A DNA stretch of 64,000 nt from Kitasatospora sp. NA04385. Lineage in GTDB: Bacteria > Actinomycetota > Actinomycetes > Streptomycetales > Streptomycetaceae. A program made the position numbers and the translations under genes. Within the stretch, counting starts at the first letter, position 1. Every line of letters starts with the position of its first letter. Below, in pieces: positions 51,894 to 61,364 of the stretch. The notes under the pieces were generated by a model, which ran no database searches, had not been told where the DNA came from, and saw only the letters and a list, made by a program, of their open reading frames with translations. The stretch covers positions 6,077,001 through 6,141,000 of the forward strand of contig NZ_CP054919.1 in assembly GCF_013364235.1 (NCBI RefSeq), read 5' to 3'.

Positions 51894-53123
51894 ATGCCTA
51901 CTTTGTCGGAGATCGTCGGCCCGGGCGCGCACAGGGCCGATGCGTTGCGCCTGGAGATGGTCGTCGCCCTGCGGAAGTTGGGGACGGTGCGTTCGGACGC
52001 CGTGGCGAAGGCGGTGCTGACGGTCCCGCGGCACGTGTTCGCCCCGGAGTCGTCGTTGGCGGAGGTGTACGAGCCCGAACGGGCGCTGGTGACCAAGCGG
52101 AACGAGCACGGCCTCGCGGTCAGCTCGGTGTCGGCGGCGCGCATCCAGGCGCAGATGCTGGAGCAGGCGGACGTGCGGCCGGGGATGCGGGTGCTGGAGG
52201 TCGGGTCGGGCGGCTACAACGCGGCGTTGCTGGCCGAACTCGTGGGCCCGGAGGGCGAGGTGGTGACGGTCGACATCGACCCGTTCGTGACCGAGCGCGC
52301 GCAGAAGTACCTCGCGGAGGCCGGGTACGGGCGGGTGCGGGTGGTGCTGGCGGACGGCTCCGAGCAGGTGGAGGGCGGTCCGTTCGACCGGATCGTCGTC
52401 ACCGTCGGGGCGTGGGACCTGCCGCCGGCGTGGACCGGCGCCCTGGTCGAGGGCGGCACGATCACCGTGCCGCTGCGGATGCGCGGGCTGACCCGCTCGA
52501 TCACCTTCCGGCGGGAGGGCGAGCGGCTGGTGAGCGTGTCCGCCGAGGTGTGCGGCTTCGTCAAGATCCAGGGCGCGGACGCGCACGACGAGTTCCTGGT
52601 GCTGCCGCGCGGCACGAAGGAGATCGGGCTGCGCTTCGACGAGCTGGAGCGCCCGGACACCAGCCGTCTGGGCGGCGCGCTGGAGACGCCCCGCGCGGAG
52701 TGGTGGACCCGGGTGACGGTCGGCAACCGGGAGCCCTTCGACTCCCTGTACCTGTGGCTGGCGTCCTCGCTGCCCGGCTTCGGGCTGATGTCCGTGGACC
52801 CGGAGCTGGACACCAAGATGGTCGCCCCGGCGAACCGGATGGCGTGCCCGGTGATCGTGGAGGGCGGCAGCCTCGCCTACCTCGCGCTGCGCAAGATCAC
52901 CGACGAACCGACGACGTTCGAGTTCGGCGCGCACGGCTTCGGCCCCGAGGGCGGACCTCTGGCCGCCCTGATCAACACCGAGGTGCGGACGTGGGATCGC
53001 GAGCACCGCGGCGGCGACGGCCCCGTCTTCACCGCGTACCCGGCGGGCACGCCCGACGACCGGCTCCCGGACGGGCTGGTCATCGACAAGACCCACGTCC
53101 GGCTCACGATCTCCTGGCCGTAG
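51894..53123 (+). CDS. FxLD-system methyltransferase (PCMT-like, LanS type)
   Basis: The 409-residue protein has an N-terminal protein-L-isoaspartate-O-methyltransferase-like domain (SAARIQAQMLEQADVRPGMR, SAM-binding VLEVGSGGYNAAL, VTVDIDPFVTERA) and a C-terminal domain of about 190 residues typical of methyltransferases of FxLD lanthipeptide clusters. Characterised relatives (the LanS group, for example OlvS) methylate an Asp in the modified peptide; the ester closes to aspartimide and opens to isoaspartate. The precursor encoded next has an Asp-Gly pair that would fit. ATG 51894 follows GAGGAG. Confidence 0.85.
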   Translation: MPTLSEIVGPGAHRADALRLEMVVALRKLGTVRSDAVAKAVLTVPRHVFAPESSLAEVYEPERALVTKRNEHGLAVSSVSAARIQAQMLEQADVRPGMRVLEVGSGGYNAALLAELVGPEGEVVTVDIDPFVTERAQKYLAEAGYGRVRVVLADGSEQVEGGPFDRIVVTVGAWDLPPAWTGALVEGGTITVPLRMRGLTRSITFRREGERLVSVSAEVCGFVKIQGADAHDEFLVLPRGTKEIGLRFDELERPDTSRLGGALETPRAEWWTRVTVGNREPFDSLYLWLASSLPGFGLMSVDPELDTKMVAPANRMACPVIVEGGSLAYLALRKITDEPTTFEFGAHGFGPEGGPLAALINTEVRTWDREHRGGDGPVFTAYPAGTPDDRLPDGLVIDKTHVRLTISWP

Positions 53124-53167
53124 TCCGCGGCCAGGTCCTGCACCACCGACTCCAAGGAGGAAGCACC

Positions 53168-53332
53168 ATGACCCAGTCCCTCACCGGCACCGTCGCCGCG
53201 GGCGACTTCGACCTCGACGTGACCATCGTGGAGGGCGCCGACCCGGTGGCCGCGCTGCTGCGCTCGACCGACGACGGCTGCGGCAGCACCTGTGAAGGCA
53301 GCGCCTGCGCCTCGGGCGGCGGCAACGTCTGA
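53168..53332 (+). CDS. FxLD-family lanthipeptide precursor
   Basis: The 54-residue peptide carries the family signature FDLDV (residues 14-18) in its leader. A Cys/Ser/Thr/Gly-rich core follows after about residue 32: Ser33, Thr34, Asp35, Asp36-Gly37, Cys38, Ser40, Thr41, Cys42, Ser45, Cys47 and Ser49. Three Cys and six Ser/Thr allow up to three (methyl)lanthionine rings. Asp36-Gly37 is the best site for the methyltransferase. An AAGGAGGAAG ribosome site supports strong translation. The gene is directly downstream of the methyltransferase and is followed by a hairpin before LanB. Confidence 0.88.
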   Translation: MTQSLTGTVAAGDFDLDVTIVEGADPVAALLRSTDDGCGSTCEGSACASGGGNV

Positions 53333-53357
53333 CCGCACTCCTCTCCCCGCGTGACCT

Positions 53358-53398
53358 GGGCCCGGCGTGCGGCCGTCAAGCCGCCGCACGCCGGGCCC
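53358..53398 (+). terminator. Hairpin between precursor and LanB genes
   Basis: A perfect 16-bp stem, GGGCCCGGCGTGCGGC (53358-53373) against GCCGCACGCCGGGCCC (53383-53398), has a 9-base loop and no T-tract. In lanthipeptide clusters such a hairpin commonly acts as a leaky terminator that makes far more precursor than enzyme mRNA. Confidence 0.6.
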
Positions 53399-53447
53399 CG
53401 GCGTTTCCGAAACCTCCTGAAATCTCCCGGAATCGAGGCGAATACCC

Positions 53448-56400
53448 GTGTACGAAGCCGTGGGACCGGCCCTGCTGCGGGCCGCCGCCCGTCCGGCCGG
53501 AGCCGGGCCGTCCTGGTGGCCCGACCTGGCCGACACCGGCACACACGCCACCGCGAACTGGCGGGCCTGGCTCCAGCACGTCTGGTCGGACGAGGTGTTC
53601 GCGGCGGCCGTCGAGGTCGCCGCCGGCCCGCAGCTGGCCGCCCGAGTACGCGAGGTCGTCTTCAACTTCGACCACGCACCCCGGCGGCGGCTGCGCCGCC
53701 TGACCGCCTCGGTGATGCAGTACGCGCTGCGCCAGCAGCGGCCCACGCCCTTCGGGCTGTTCGCCGGGGTGACCGCGGTGCCCTTCGGCGAGGCCGCCGC
53801 CGCGCCCCGCTGGGGTGCATCCCGGGCGGTAGCGCGCCCGGATGCGCGCTGGCTGGCCTCGGTGGTGCGGGAGCTGGAGGAGGCTGTCGGGGACCTGCTG
53901 CCGGTGACGGCCAACCAGCTGCGGGTGCGGCGCGGGGACCGCATCCTGCTGCCGGTGACGTGCAACCCGCAGGACGGGGAACCGGCGGAGCTGTCCGTCC
54001 GCGCCACCGACCCGGTGCTGGCCGTACTGGAGGCCGCCGACGGCCCGCTGTCGGTGACGCTCGGCGAACTCGCCGACCGCTTCCCGGCCGCCCCGGCGGA
54101 CAAGGTCCGCGCCATGCTCGGCGAACTGGTGCGCCAAGGCTTCCTGATCAGCATCCTGCGGCTGCCGACCACCGCGACCGACCCGCTCGGCCACCTGCTC
54201 GCCGTCGCCCGCACCACCGGCCTCGACCAGGTTCCCGCCGCCGCCGCGCCCCTGGACGAACTGCGATCCGTCCGGGAGCAGTCGGCCCGGCACAACGAGT
54301 CCGCCGACCCGGTCGAGCAGCGGACGCTGCGCACGCGGCTGGCCCGGCAGCAGGCCGGGCGCTCGGGCGAGGTGCCGTCGCTGATGGTGGACCTGCACCT
54401 GGACGCAGGGCCCGCGGTGCTGCCGCGGCGGGTGGCGTCGCTGATGGCCGGCGCGGCCGAGGTGCTGACCCGGCTGTCGCCGTTCCCGGACGGCCATCCG
54501 GCGTGGGTGGACTACCACGGCAGGTTCCTGGAGCGGTTCGGGCCCGGCGCGGTGGTGCCGGTGGTCGAGCTGGTGAACCCGGACACCGGGATGGGCTTCC
54601 CCGCCCGCTACCGGCACTCGGTCCTGCCCGACGTGCCGCCGAGGGTCCGTCGGCGCGACGCCCAGCTGATGGCGCTGGCGCAGAAGGCCGCCGTCGAGTG
54701 CCTGGACGAGGTCGACCTTGACGGCCCGCTGCTGGAGCGCCTCGCCCCGAGCCCGGTGCCCGAGGGGGTGGTGCAGCCGCACGCCGAGCTGACGGTGCGG
54801 CTGTCGGCAGACGGGGCCGTGCCGTTCACCCCGGTCGTGCAGGCGGTACCGCGCGGGGCGGGCACGACCGCGGGCCGGTTCCTGTACCTGCTGGAGACCG
54901 AGCGCCGGCGCGAGCTGGAGGCGGCGATCGCCGCCGCGCCGCCGCTGCGGGCGGGCGCGCTGGTGGTGCAGGTCTCCGCGCCGCCGCTGTACGCCCGAGC
55001 GGAGAACGTCTCCCGGGCCCCGGCGCTGCTGCCCCTGCTGACGCTGGGGGAGTACCCGCAGATCGGATCGGTGCTGCGGCTGGAGGAGTTGGGGGTGTGC
55101 GCGGACGAGCGGCGGATGTGGCTGGTGCGGCTCGCCGACCGGCGCCCGGTGGAGGTGCGGGTCCTCAACGCGGTGGACTTCCGGGCGAACACCGACCCGC
55201 TGGTGCGGTTCCTGTGCGAGATCACCGGCGCCCACACGCCGTGGCTGACCGCGTTCAACTGGGGCGCGGCCGGGCGGCTGCCCTACCTGCCGCGGGTGCG
55301 CTACGGGGAGGTGGTGCTGTCGGCGGCGCGCTGGCACCTGCCCGCCGCCGACCTGCCCGGCAAGGACGCCGAGTGGGAGCAGTGGCGGGCGGCGGCGGGC
55401 GAGTGGATCGCCCGGTACAACGTCCCGGCGGCGGTGTACCTGTCGCAGAGCGACCTGCGGCTGCCGCTGGACCTGAGGTTGCCGGAGCACCTGGTGATGC
55501 TGCGCGAACACCTGCTGCGGGAGCCGACCGCGATCCTGATCGAGGCCCCCAGGGCGGACGACAACCGGTGGTGCGGCCGGGCCCACGAGATCACCGTGCA
55601 GCTGCACTCCACCCGCGCCCCGCTGCCCGCCGCGCACCCGCGGCCCGGGCGGCCGGCCACCGTCCGGTCCGGGCACCTGCCCGGCGCGTCCGGGTGGCTG
55701 TCGGCCCGCCTGTTCGGCAACCCGCGCCGCGCCGACGAACTCCTGTCCCGCGTAGAAGGGTTGGCCGCTGACTGGGTGGTCCCGCCGCAGTGGTGGTTCC
55801 TGCGGCACACCGACCCCGAACCGCACCTGCGCCTGCGCGTCCCCGTCTCCGCCGTCGCCGCGTGGTCGCTGGCCGCCGAGCGGATCGGCCGGTGGGCGGA
55901 GCAGATGCGGGAGGAGGGCCTGTTGACACGGATGGAGATCGACACGTACCTGCCGGAGGCCGGCCGGTACGGGCGCGGGGCGGCGCTGCGGGCGGCAGAG
56001 GCGTTCTTCGCCGCCGACTCCCGGGCGGTGCTGGCCCAACTCGCCTACCAGCGCGCCACCTCCACCGACCCGGCCACCGTGACGGCGGCGAGCATGCTCG
56101 ACCTCGCCACCGCGCTGCTCGGCGAGCAGGCCGGACACGCCTGGCTGCTGGAGCGGGTGCCGCGGCACAGCGGCATCGCACTACCGCGCTCTGCGCCTCG
56201 GTTGGTCGCCGAATTCGCGGACCGGCCAGAGCGGTTGGCGCTCACCGAGGAGGGCCGCGCCCTCGCCCTGGTGTGGGAGGTGCGGGCCAAGAAGCTGGTC
56301 GACTACCGCAGGGCGCTCGGCCGGGACGGGGAGCTGGAGACCGCCGACGTCCTCGGCTCGCTGCTGCACCTGCACCACGCCCGCGCCGTCGGCCTCGATG

Positions 56401-56486
56401 CGGCCAGCGAGCGGATCTGCCACCGCCTGGCCCGCGCCGCCGCTCTCACCCTCACCGCCCGTGCTCAGGAAGGACAGCCGGCATGA
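53448..56486 (+). CDS. lanB: Lantibiotic dehydratase (LanB)
   Basis: The 1012-residue protein has both parts of full-length LanB: the glutamylation domain (residues 1-700; QQRPTPFGLFAGVT, TAFNWGAAGRLPYLPRVRYG) and the SpaB_C elimination domain (from about 735; WWFLRHTDPEPHLRLRV). It dehydrates Ser/Thr of the precursor using glutamyl-tRNA(Glu). The GTG start at 53448 has GAGG upstream. Its stop overlaps the LanC start (ATGA), so enzyme ratio is coupled. Confidence 0.92.
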   Translation: MYEAVGPALLRAAARPAGAGPSWWPDLADTGTHATANWRAWLQHVWSDEVFAAAVEVAAGPQLAARVREVVFNFDHAPRRRLRRLTASVMQYALRQQRPTPFGLFAGVTAVPFGEAAAAPRWGASRAVARPDARWLASVVRELEEAVGDLLPVTANQLRVRRGDRILLPVTCNPQDGEPAELSVRATDPVLAVLEAADGPLSVTLGELADRFPAAPADKVRAMLGELVRQGFLISILRLPTTATDPLGHLLAVARTTGLDQVPAAAAPLDELRSVREQSARHNESADPVEQRTLRTRLARQQAGRSGEVPSLMVDLHLDAGPAVLPRRVASLMAGAAEVLTRLSPFPDGHPAWVDYHGRFLERFGPGAVVPVVELVNPDTGMGFPARYRHSVLPDVPPRVRRRDAQLMALAQKAAVECLDEVDLDGPLLERLAPSPVPEGVVQPHAELTVRLSADGAVPFTPVVQAVPRGAGTTAGRFLYLLETERRRELEAAIAAAPPLRAGALVVQVSAPPLYARAENVSRAPALLPLLTLGEYPQIGSVLRLEELGVCADERRMWLVRLADRRPVEVRVLNAVDFRANTDPLVRFLCEITGAHTPWLTAFNWGAAGRLPYLPRVRYGEVVLSAARWHLPAADLPGKDAEWEQWRAAAGEWIARYNVPAAVYLSQSDLRLPLDLRLPEHLVMLREHLLREPTAILIEAPRADDNRWCGRAHEITVQLHSTRAPLPAAHPRPGRPATVRSGHLPGASGWLSARLFGNPRRADELLSRVEGLAADWVVPPQWWFLRHTDPEPHLRLRVPVSAVAAWSLAAERIGRWAEQMREEGLLTRMEIDTYLPEAGRYGRGAALRAAEAFFAADSRAVLAQLAYQRATSTDPATVTAASMLDLATALLGEQAGHAWLLERVPRHSGIALPRSAPRLVAEFADRPERLALTEEGRALALVWEVRAKKLVDYRRALGRDGELETADVLGSLLHLHHARAVGLDAASERICHRLARAAALTLTARAQEGQPA

Positions 56487-57640
56487 CCGCTGAACTGCTC
56501 GCACCGCCCACCCAAGCATCCGCCCAGTGGGGCCAGTCCCTGGCCAAGGGGGGCCTGGCCACCGCGCTGCTGCACATCGAGCGCGCCGCCACCGGCAGGG
56601 GCGACTGGGACACCGCGCACGAGTGGATCACCGCGTGCGTGAGCCAGCCCGTGAACTCCTTCGCCGGGGCCTCCGTGTTCTACGGCGCGCCCGCCGTCGC
56701 CCACGTCCTTCACCTGGCCACGATGCACGGCCCGCGCGCCTACCACCAGCCGCGCATGCTGCTGGACGCCGCGGTGGAGCACGTGGTGGAGCAGCGCCTG
56801 GCCGCCGCCCACCGCCGCATCGATGCCGGGCAGCGCCCCGCCTTCCACGAGTTCGACCTGCTGGGCGGGCTGACCGGTCTCGGCGCGCACCTGCGGGTCC
56901 GCGGCCGCCAGGAGCTGCTGCGCGAGGTGCTGGCCTACCTGGTGCGGCTGACCGAGCCGGTGCAGGGGCGCTCCGGCTGGTGGACGCACCTCGCACCGAG
57001 CGGTGAGCAGGACGAGCGGTACCCGGGCGGGCACGGCAACTTCGGCATCGCGCACGGCATCCCCGGCCCGCTCGCCCTGCTGGCCCTCGCCCACCTCGAC
57101 GGCACCCGCGTGCCCGGCCACCTGGAGGCGATCGAGCGGATTCTCGACTGGCTGGACGCCTGGCAGCAGAACGGCGCCGCCCGCGCCTGGTGGCCCGAGG
57201 CGATCACCGCCGCAGAGGCCGACCAGGGCCGCGCCCGGCAGTCGAAGCCGCTGCGCCCGTCCTGGTGCTACGGCACCCCCGGTGTCGCCACCGCCCTGCA
57301 CCACGCCGCCCGCGCCACCGGCGACCCCGCGCGCGCCCGCACCGCCGAAGCCGCCTTCCTCGACGCCCTCGAAGACCCCGACCAGGTGCACAGCCTCACC
57401 GACGAGACGGTCTGCCACGGCACGGCCGGGGTCCGCCTGGCCGCCCGGCGCTTTGCCGAACGCACCGACCACACCACCGCGGTGCGCATCCTCGCCGCCG
57501 CCAGCACCCTGCCCGCCCCGGTCCCCGCCGCGACCGGACAGGGCCTGCTCGAAGGCACCGCCGGTATCTCCCTCGCCCGCTGCTCCCTGGCCGCCGAGAC
57601 GCCCGGCACCGGCTGGGACGCCCTGCTGCTGCTCGTCTGA
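56483..57640 (+). CDS. lanC: Lanthionine synthetase C-like cyclase (LanC)
   Basis: The 385-residue protein has the LanC alpha/alpha-barrel with its zinc ligands Cys262 (SWCYGTPG) and Cys311-His312 (VCHGTAG), and the repeated G-x-x-G helix turns (AHGIPGPLALL, LLEGTAGISLA). It adds Cys thiols to dehydrated residues to close thioether rings. The ATG overlaps the LanB stop by 4 bp. Confidence 0.92.
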   Translation: MTAELLAPPTQASAQWGQSLAKGGLATALLHIERAATGRGDWDTAHEWITACVSQPVNSFAGASVFYGAPAVAHVLHLATMHGPRAYHQPRMLLDAAVEHVVEQRLAAAHRRIDAGQRPAFHEFDLLGGLTGLGAHLRVRGRQELLREVLAYLVRLTEPVQGRSGWWTHLAPSGEQDERYPGGHGNFGIAHGIPGPLALLALAHLDGTRVPGHLEAIERILDWLDAWQQNGAARAWWPEAITAAEADQGRARQSKPLRPSWCYGTPGVATALHHAARATGDPARARTAEAAFLDALEDPDQVHSLTDETVCHGTAGVRLAARRFAERTDHTTAVRILAAASTLPAPVPAATGQGLLEGTAGISLARCSLAAETPGTGWDALLLLV

Positions 57641-57665
57641 CCCGAACCGAAGAAGGAGAACTCTG

Positions 57666-58508
57666 GTGCTCGCCACCGGCGACCGCGCCTGGACGCAGGT
57701 CCACCTGCACCTGGCCACCGACACCCCCGAGGAGCACGCCGTCCGGCTCCTCGGCCCCGCCCTGATATCCCTGGAGGACCAGGGGCTGATCGACTGCTGG
57801 CACTTCCTGCGCAAGGGCGACCGCTGGCGGCTGCGCTACCGCGAGAGCGCCTCCGGCATCCTGGGGGCCGCCACCACCGCGTTCGCGGTCAACGAGGCCC
57901 TGGACATGTGCCGCGAAGCGGGCATGATCAGCGACTGGACCCCGGCCCTCTACGAGCCGGAGACCTACGCCTTCGGCGGGGCCGCCGCGCTGCCCGCCGC
58001 CCACCGCCTCTTCCACCAGGACAGCCGCCACGCCCTCATCTACCTCGCCGCCGTCCACCGCGGCGAACTGCCCGACCAGCGTGCCGAGCTGTGGCTGCTG
58101 CTCGGCACGGCCGCGATGCGCGGGGCCGGACTCGACTGGTACGAGATCGGCGACACCTGGGCGCAGGTCGCCGAGAACCGGCCCCGGCTGTCCGTCCCGG
58201 ATCGGCGCCTGGTCGACGCCGCGCGCACCCTGCTCCGGGCCGACACCGCCCCCGGCTCCGCGCTCCTGGAGGGCCGCCTCGCCCACGCCGCAGGCTGGTT
58301 CGGCGCGTTCGCCGTCCACGGCCTGACCCTGCGGGCGCTGGCCGACGAGGGGCAGCTGTGGCGGGGGCAGCGTGCCGTCCTCGCCCACCACCAGCTGTTC
58401 ACCGCCAACCGCCTCGGCCTGCCCCACCAGCAGCAGGCCGCCCTCGCCTCGGCCGCCGCCGGCGCTGTCCTGGACCTCGTCGACGCCGACGAGGCGGTAC
58501 TGCGGTGA
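57666..58508 (+). CDS. Thiopeptide-type (SpaB_C) biosynthesis protein
   Basis: The 280-residue protein begins with the family start WTQVHLHLATDTPEEHAVRLL and has the SpaB_C/elimination-domain-like core (WRLRYRESASG; DWTPALYEPETYAFGG; HRLFHQDSRHALIYL). These standalone proteins usually pair with a split LanB, yet LanB here already carries its own SpaB_C. The extra copy may act on a different bond or assist binding, as in other FxLD clusters. GTG 57666 follows AAGGAG. Confidence 0.85.
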   Translation: MLATGDRAWTQVHLHLATDTPEEHAVRLLGPALISLEDQGLIDCWHFLRKGDRWRLRYRESASGILGAATTAFAVNEALDMCREAGMISDWTPALYEPETYAFGGAAALPAAHRLFHQDSRHALIYLAAVHRGELPDQRAELWLLLGTAAMRGAGLDWYEIGDTWAQVAENRPRLSVPDRRLVDAARTLLRADTAPGSALLEGRLAHAAGWFGAFAVHGLTLRALADEGQLWRGQRAVLAHHQLFTANRLGLPHQQQAALASAAAGAVLDLVDADEAVLR

Positions 58509-59638
58509 CCACCCAACGCACTGCCCAGCCCACCGGCCCGCTCGGCGACGCCCTCGCCCGCCTCCCGCTCGTCCCCCGCAGGCACGCCCTCGCCACCCCG
58601 CTGGAGCAGCGGGTCCAAAGGCTCACCGACCTAGCCCGGCAAGCCGCCGACACCGAGAACCCGACCACCGCCACCAGCGTCCACAACCTCGCCGCGCTCC
58701 TCGCCTCCGACCGCGGCTTACCCGGCCTGGCTCGCGTGCTGTGCCTCAACCACGCCGGCTTCTACCTCGCCCACCGGCCGCTGACCGCCGACCTGGCCCG
58801 CCTGGCCCTCGAACCCCTCGTCAACCTCGCCCACCTCGAACTCCGGGCGGGCAACGGCATGCCGGCACTCGCCATCCTGGACGAGCTGACGCGCGCGGTC
58901 GCCGACAACGACGACGCCACCCTCGGCGGCCTGGTCGTCCCGCTCGCCGGCCTCACTGCCAGCAGCGTCGACCGCGGCAACGTCCACGAGTGGCTGAGCG
59001 ACATCCGGGTCTTCGGCGGAGCCCGCGCCCTGGTCCGTGCCGGGCGCTGGTCCGACGCCCGCCTGCACCTCCAGCAGTCCACCGCCCCCGGCGACCGCCT
59101 CTTCGAGGCCCGCCAAGTCGCCGCTGTCGCCATGGCCATCGAAGGCCGCACCGCCCTCGCCCGCACCCTGGCCTGCAACACCCCCGCTGAGGAACCGTGG
59201 GAGCACGCCATCGCCGCCGCCCTGACCGCCGCGTGCACGCTGCTCGACGGTGCCCCGGCCGCCGAGCAGACCGAGACCCTGCTCCACGCCCACTCCGCCG
59301 TCGCCCCGCAGGACGGCAGTGCGGTGTTCGACACCCGGCTCGCCCTGACCGTCGCCGACCTCGCCACCGCCGCAGGCCAACTCCCCGACGCCGCCCGCGT
59401 CTACCTCACCGCAGTCGGCCGGACGATCGCCGCACCCGAGGGCTACAGCGCCCGCGACCTCGCCCGCCACCCCCTCGCCGACGGCCTCCCTCCCCAACAG
59501 CGCCGCCAACTGGCAGCCATCGCCGCCGACTCCGGCGTCGGCGGCCCGGCCACCCTCACCACCGACCACGACGACCGGATCACCGCCGCCCTCGCCCTGG
59601 CCGCCGCCGTCATCAGGAGTGCGGGGACGGGCCGGTGA
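58505..59638 (+). CDS. Helical-repeat protein of the lanthipeptide operon, unknown
   Basis: The 377-residue protein is Ala/Leu/Arg-rich and helical, with TPR-like segments (ALAILDELTRAVADND; DARLHLQQSTAPGDRLFEA). GTG 58505 overlaps the preceding stop and gives GTGA coupling. It has no catalytic motif. It may be a partner or scaffold of the cluster enzymes or a regulatory protein. Confidence 0.65.
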   Translation: MTTQRTAQPTGPLGDALARLPLVPRRHALATPLEQRVQRLTDLARQAADTENPTTATSVHNLAALLASDRGLPGLARVLCLNHAGFYLAHRPLTADLARLALEPLVNLAHLELRAGNGMPALAILDELTRAVADNDDATLGGLVVPLAGLTASSVDRGNVHEWLSDIRVFGGARALVRAGRWSDARLHLQQSTAPGDRLFEARQVAAVAMAIEGRTALARTLACNTPAEEPWEHAIAAALTAACTLLDGAPAAEQTETLLHAHSAVAPQDGSAVFDTRLALTVADLATAAGQLPDAARVYLTAVGRTIAAPEGYSARDLARHPLADGLPPQQRRQLAAIAADSGVGGPATLTTDHDDRITAALALAAAVIRSAGTGR

Positions 59639-60237
59639 ACCGCGCTGCCGACGCCGACCGAGTCGAACGGCTGGCGCTGTTCGGCGCGCTGCTGTCCGCC
59701 TTCGGCGAGATCCACCCGGCCTGTGACCAGTGGGCCCAGGACTCGACCACGGCGTGGTGCAAGCGGCTGAGCGGCAAGCACCTCGTCTACCGGGACGGCG
59801 TGCGCGTTGGCGACGAGAGCGACGACCGCGGCGGCGAGCCGACGATGACGGCCGACGCCCGGGCCCGCCGCGCGGTCGCCGTGCACGTCGCCACCTACAC
59901 CGCGATCCAGAGCGGTGCGGCCCTCGCCCTCACCCGGGCGTTCGGCTACCGCGTCCCGGCCTCCGCGCTCCTGGCCGGCGCGGCCATCAACGCCGTCACC
60001 CACGCGGCCATCGACCGCGGCCCGCTGCTCCTGTGGCTCGCGGACAGGACCCGCCTACGTGGCTACATCGAGCACTGCCAAGCCGTACGCCTCGACGCCG
60101 ACGGTGAGGCACACGCCGAGGTTAACGGGCCCGGAACCGCCTGGTTCGAACTCGACGCCGCCCTGCACCGGGCCGTCGGCGTCACCGCCGCGGCCGTCAC
60201 GACCTGGCTCGCCACCCGCCGGACGTACCGCAGGTGA
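59635..60237 (+). CDS. Small membrane-associated protein of the operon, unknown
   Basis: The 200-residue reading has a soluble N-terminal part (residues 1-70), then hydrophobic helices (TAIQSGAALALTRAFGY; ASALLAGAAINAVTHAAID) and a charged C-terminal part. An internal ATG (59844) preceded by GGCGGCGAGC could start a separate 130-residue membrane protein. The start overlaps the previous stop (GTGA). Function is unknown; it might act in export or immunity, since the cluster lacks an ABC transporter. Confidence 0.55.
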   Translation: MNRAADADRVERLALFGALLSAFGEIHPACDQWAQDSTTAWCKRLSGKHLVYRDGVRVGDESDDRGGEPTMTADARARRAVAVHVATYTAIQSGAALALTRAFGYRVPASALLAGAAINAVTHAAIDRGPLLLWLADRTRLRGYIEHCQAVRLDADGEAHAEVNGPGTAWFELDAALHRAVGVTAAAVTTWLATRRTYRR

Positions 60238-60389
60238 ACCACCGCCTCCCGCAGGTCACCGTCTGGAGCATGCAGAGGTGGTGGGAGGCCGTAGACGCCG
60301 AGGTCGAAATCATCCGCCACTGCCCCGCCCGGTGCCGCCCCGCCCCGGGCGGGGCGGTACCCGCTATCCACCCGAAGGAACTTCCCCTC

Positions 60390-61364
60390 ATGTCCGCCAC
60401 CGGCACCAGCACAGCCGCACCGGCCCGCAGCACCCACCAGCACCCCGCCCGGGCCGCTCGGACCGCTCTGCACCACGCCGCCGCGCTCGCCGGACTCGAC
60501 CCGGCAGGCGCCCAACTCCTCCATCAGGGAAGGAACTTCGTCTTCCGCCTGCGTGGTGGAGTGATCGCCAAGGTTCACCACCGCCGCCGGTACGCCGATG
60601 TGCAGCGAGACGCCCGGGCGGCTCAAGCCCTGCTCGCCGCGGGCATACCCACCGCCGCCCCCTTCGGCGACGGCCGCCCCATCACCGCTGGCGGCCTGGT
60701 GGTCAGCTTCACCGAGGACCTGGGCACCACGGAGCCCACCTGGGGCCAGCTCGCCGAGGCCGCCGCCTGCCTGCACCACATCCCGCCCCTGGCCGGCCTC
60801 GGCCTCCCGCTCATCGACAAGATCACCAGCGCGGCCCGCCGCATCACCCTGCTCCCGTCGAGCGTGATCTCCGAAACCGAACGCGCTCGCCTTCTCGCCC
60901 TCCTCACCCGCACCGCCGACGCCTACACCAGCATCACCTGGCCCGCCCCGCGCACCGTCCACGGCGACCTCAACCCCGGCAACGGCGCCCTCCTCGCCAG
61001 CGGCGGCACCGCGCTCCTCGACCTGGAAACCCTCTCGATCGGGCACCCCGGCTTCGACCAGGCCGCAGCCGCCTTCGCTCGCGATGCCTTCGGCCTCGAC
61101 CCGTCCGTCCACGAGGACTGGGTGGACAACTACGGGTACGACATCACCACCGCCGCCGGCGGACTCCCGTACCGGACGATCTCGATGCTCCTCGGCATCA
61201 GCGCCTACCTCTTCTACGCGGAGCTGGGCACACAGGGCAGACCCGAGGTCCTGCCCCAGGCCCGCCACCGCCTCGACACCCTCCTCGCCAACAGGCAGTT
61301 CCCGTGGGACTGGGCTCCTGCCAATCCCGTTCGGGCAGCAGCGGCAGCCGGTACCGCAGGCTGA
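60390..61364 (+). CDS. Aminoglycoside-phosphotransferase-like kinase-fold protein
   Basis: The 324-residue protein has an APH-type kinase fold: VFRLRGGVIAKVHH (nucleotide-binding strand and Lys), the catalytic loop TVHGDLNPGNGAL (HGDxxxxN) and LLDLETLSIGHPGFD with the metal Asp. It would phosphorylate a small molecule or peptide, and could modify the lanthipeptide or give self-resistance. ATG 60390 follows GAAGGAA. The GTG at 60234 overlaps the previous stop, but the added 52 residues (HCPARCRPAPGGAV) are not convincing. A GC hairpin (60335-60357) lies between. Confidence 0.75.
   Translation: MSATGTSTAAPARSTHQHPARAARTALHHAAALAGLDPAGAQLLHQGRNFVFRLRGGVIAKVHHRRRYADVQRDARAAQALLAAGIPTAAPFGDGRPITAGGLVVSFTEDLGTTEPTWGQLAEAAACLHHIPPLAGLGLPLIDKITSAARRITLLPSSVISETERARLLALLTRTADAYTSITWPAPRTVHGDLNPGNGALLASGGTALLDLETLSIGHPGFDQAAAAFARDAFGLDPSVHEDWVDNYGYDITTAAGGLPYRTISMLLGISAYLFYAELGTQGRPEVLPQARHRLDTLLANRQFPWDWAPANPVRAAAAAGTAG

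Noticed and set aside
60234..60389. Separate small gene or N-terminal extension of the kinase-fold protein
   Set aside because: The GTG overlaps the upstream stop, but the encoded Pro/Arg/Cys stretch is not convincing and a better ribosome site precedes 60390.
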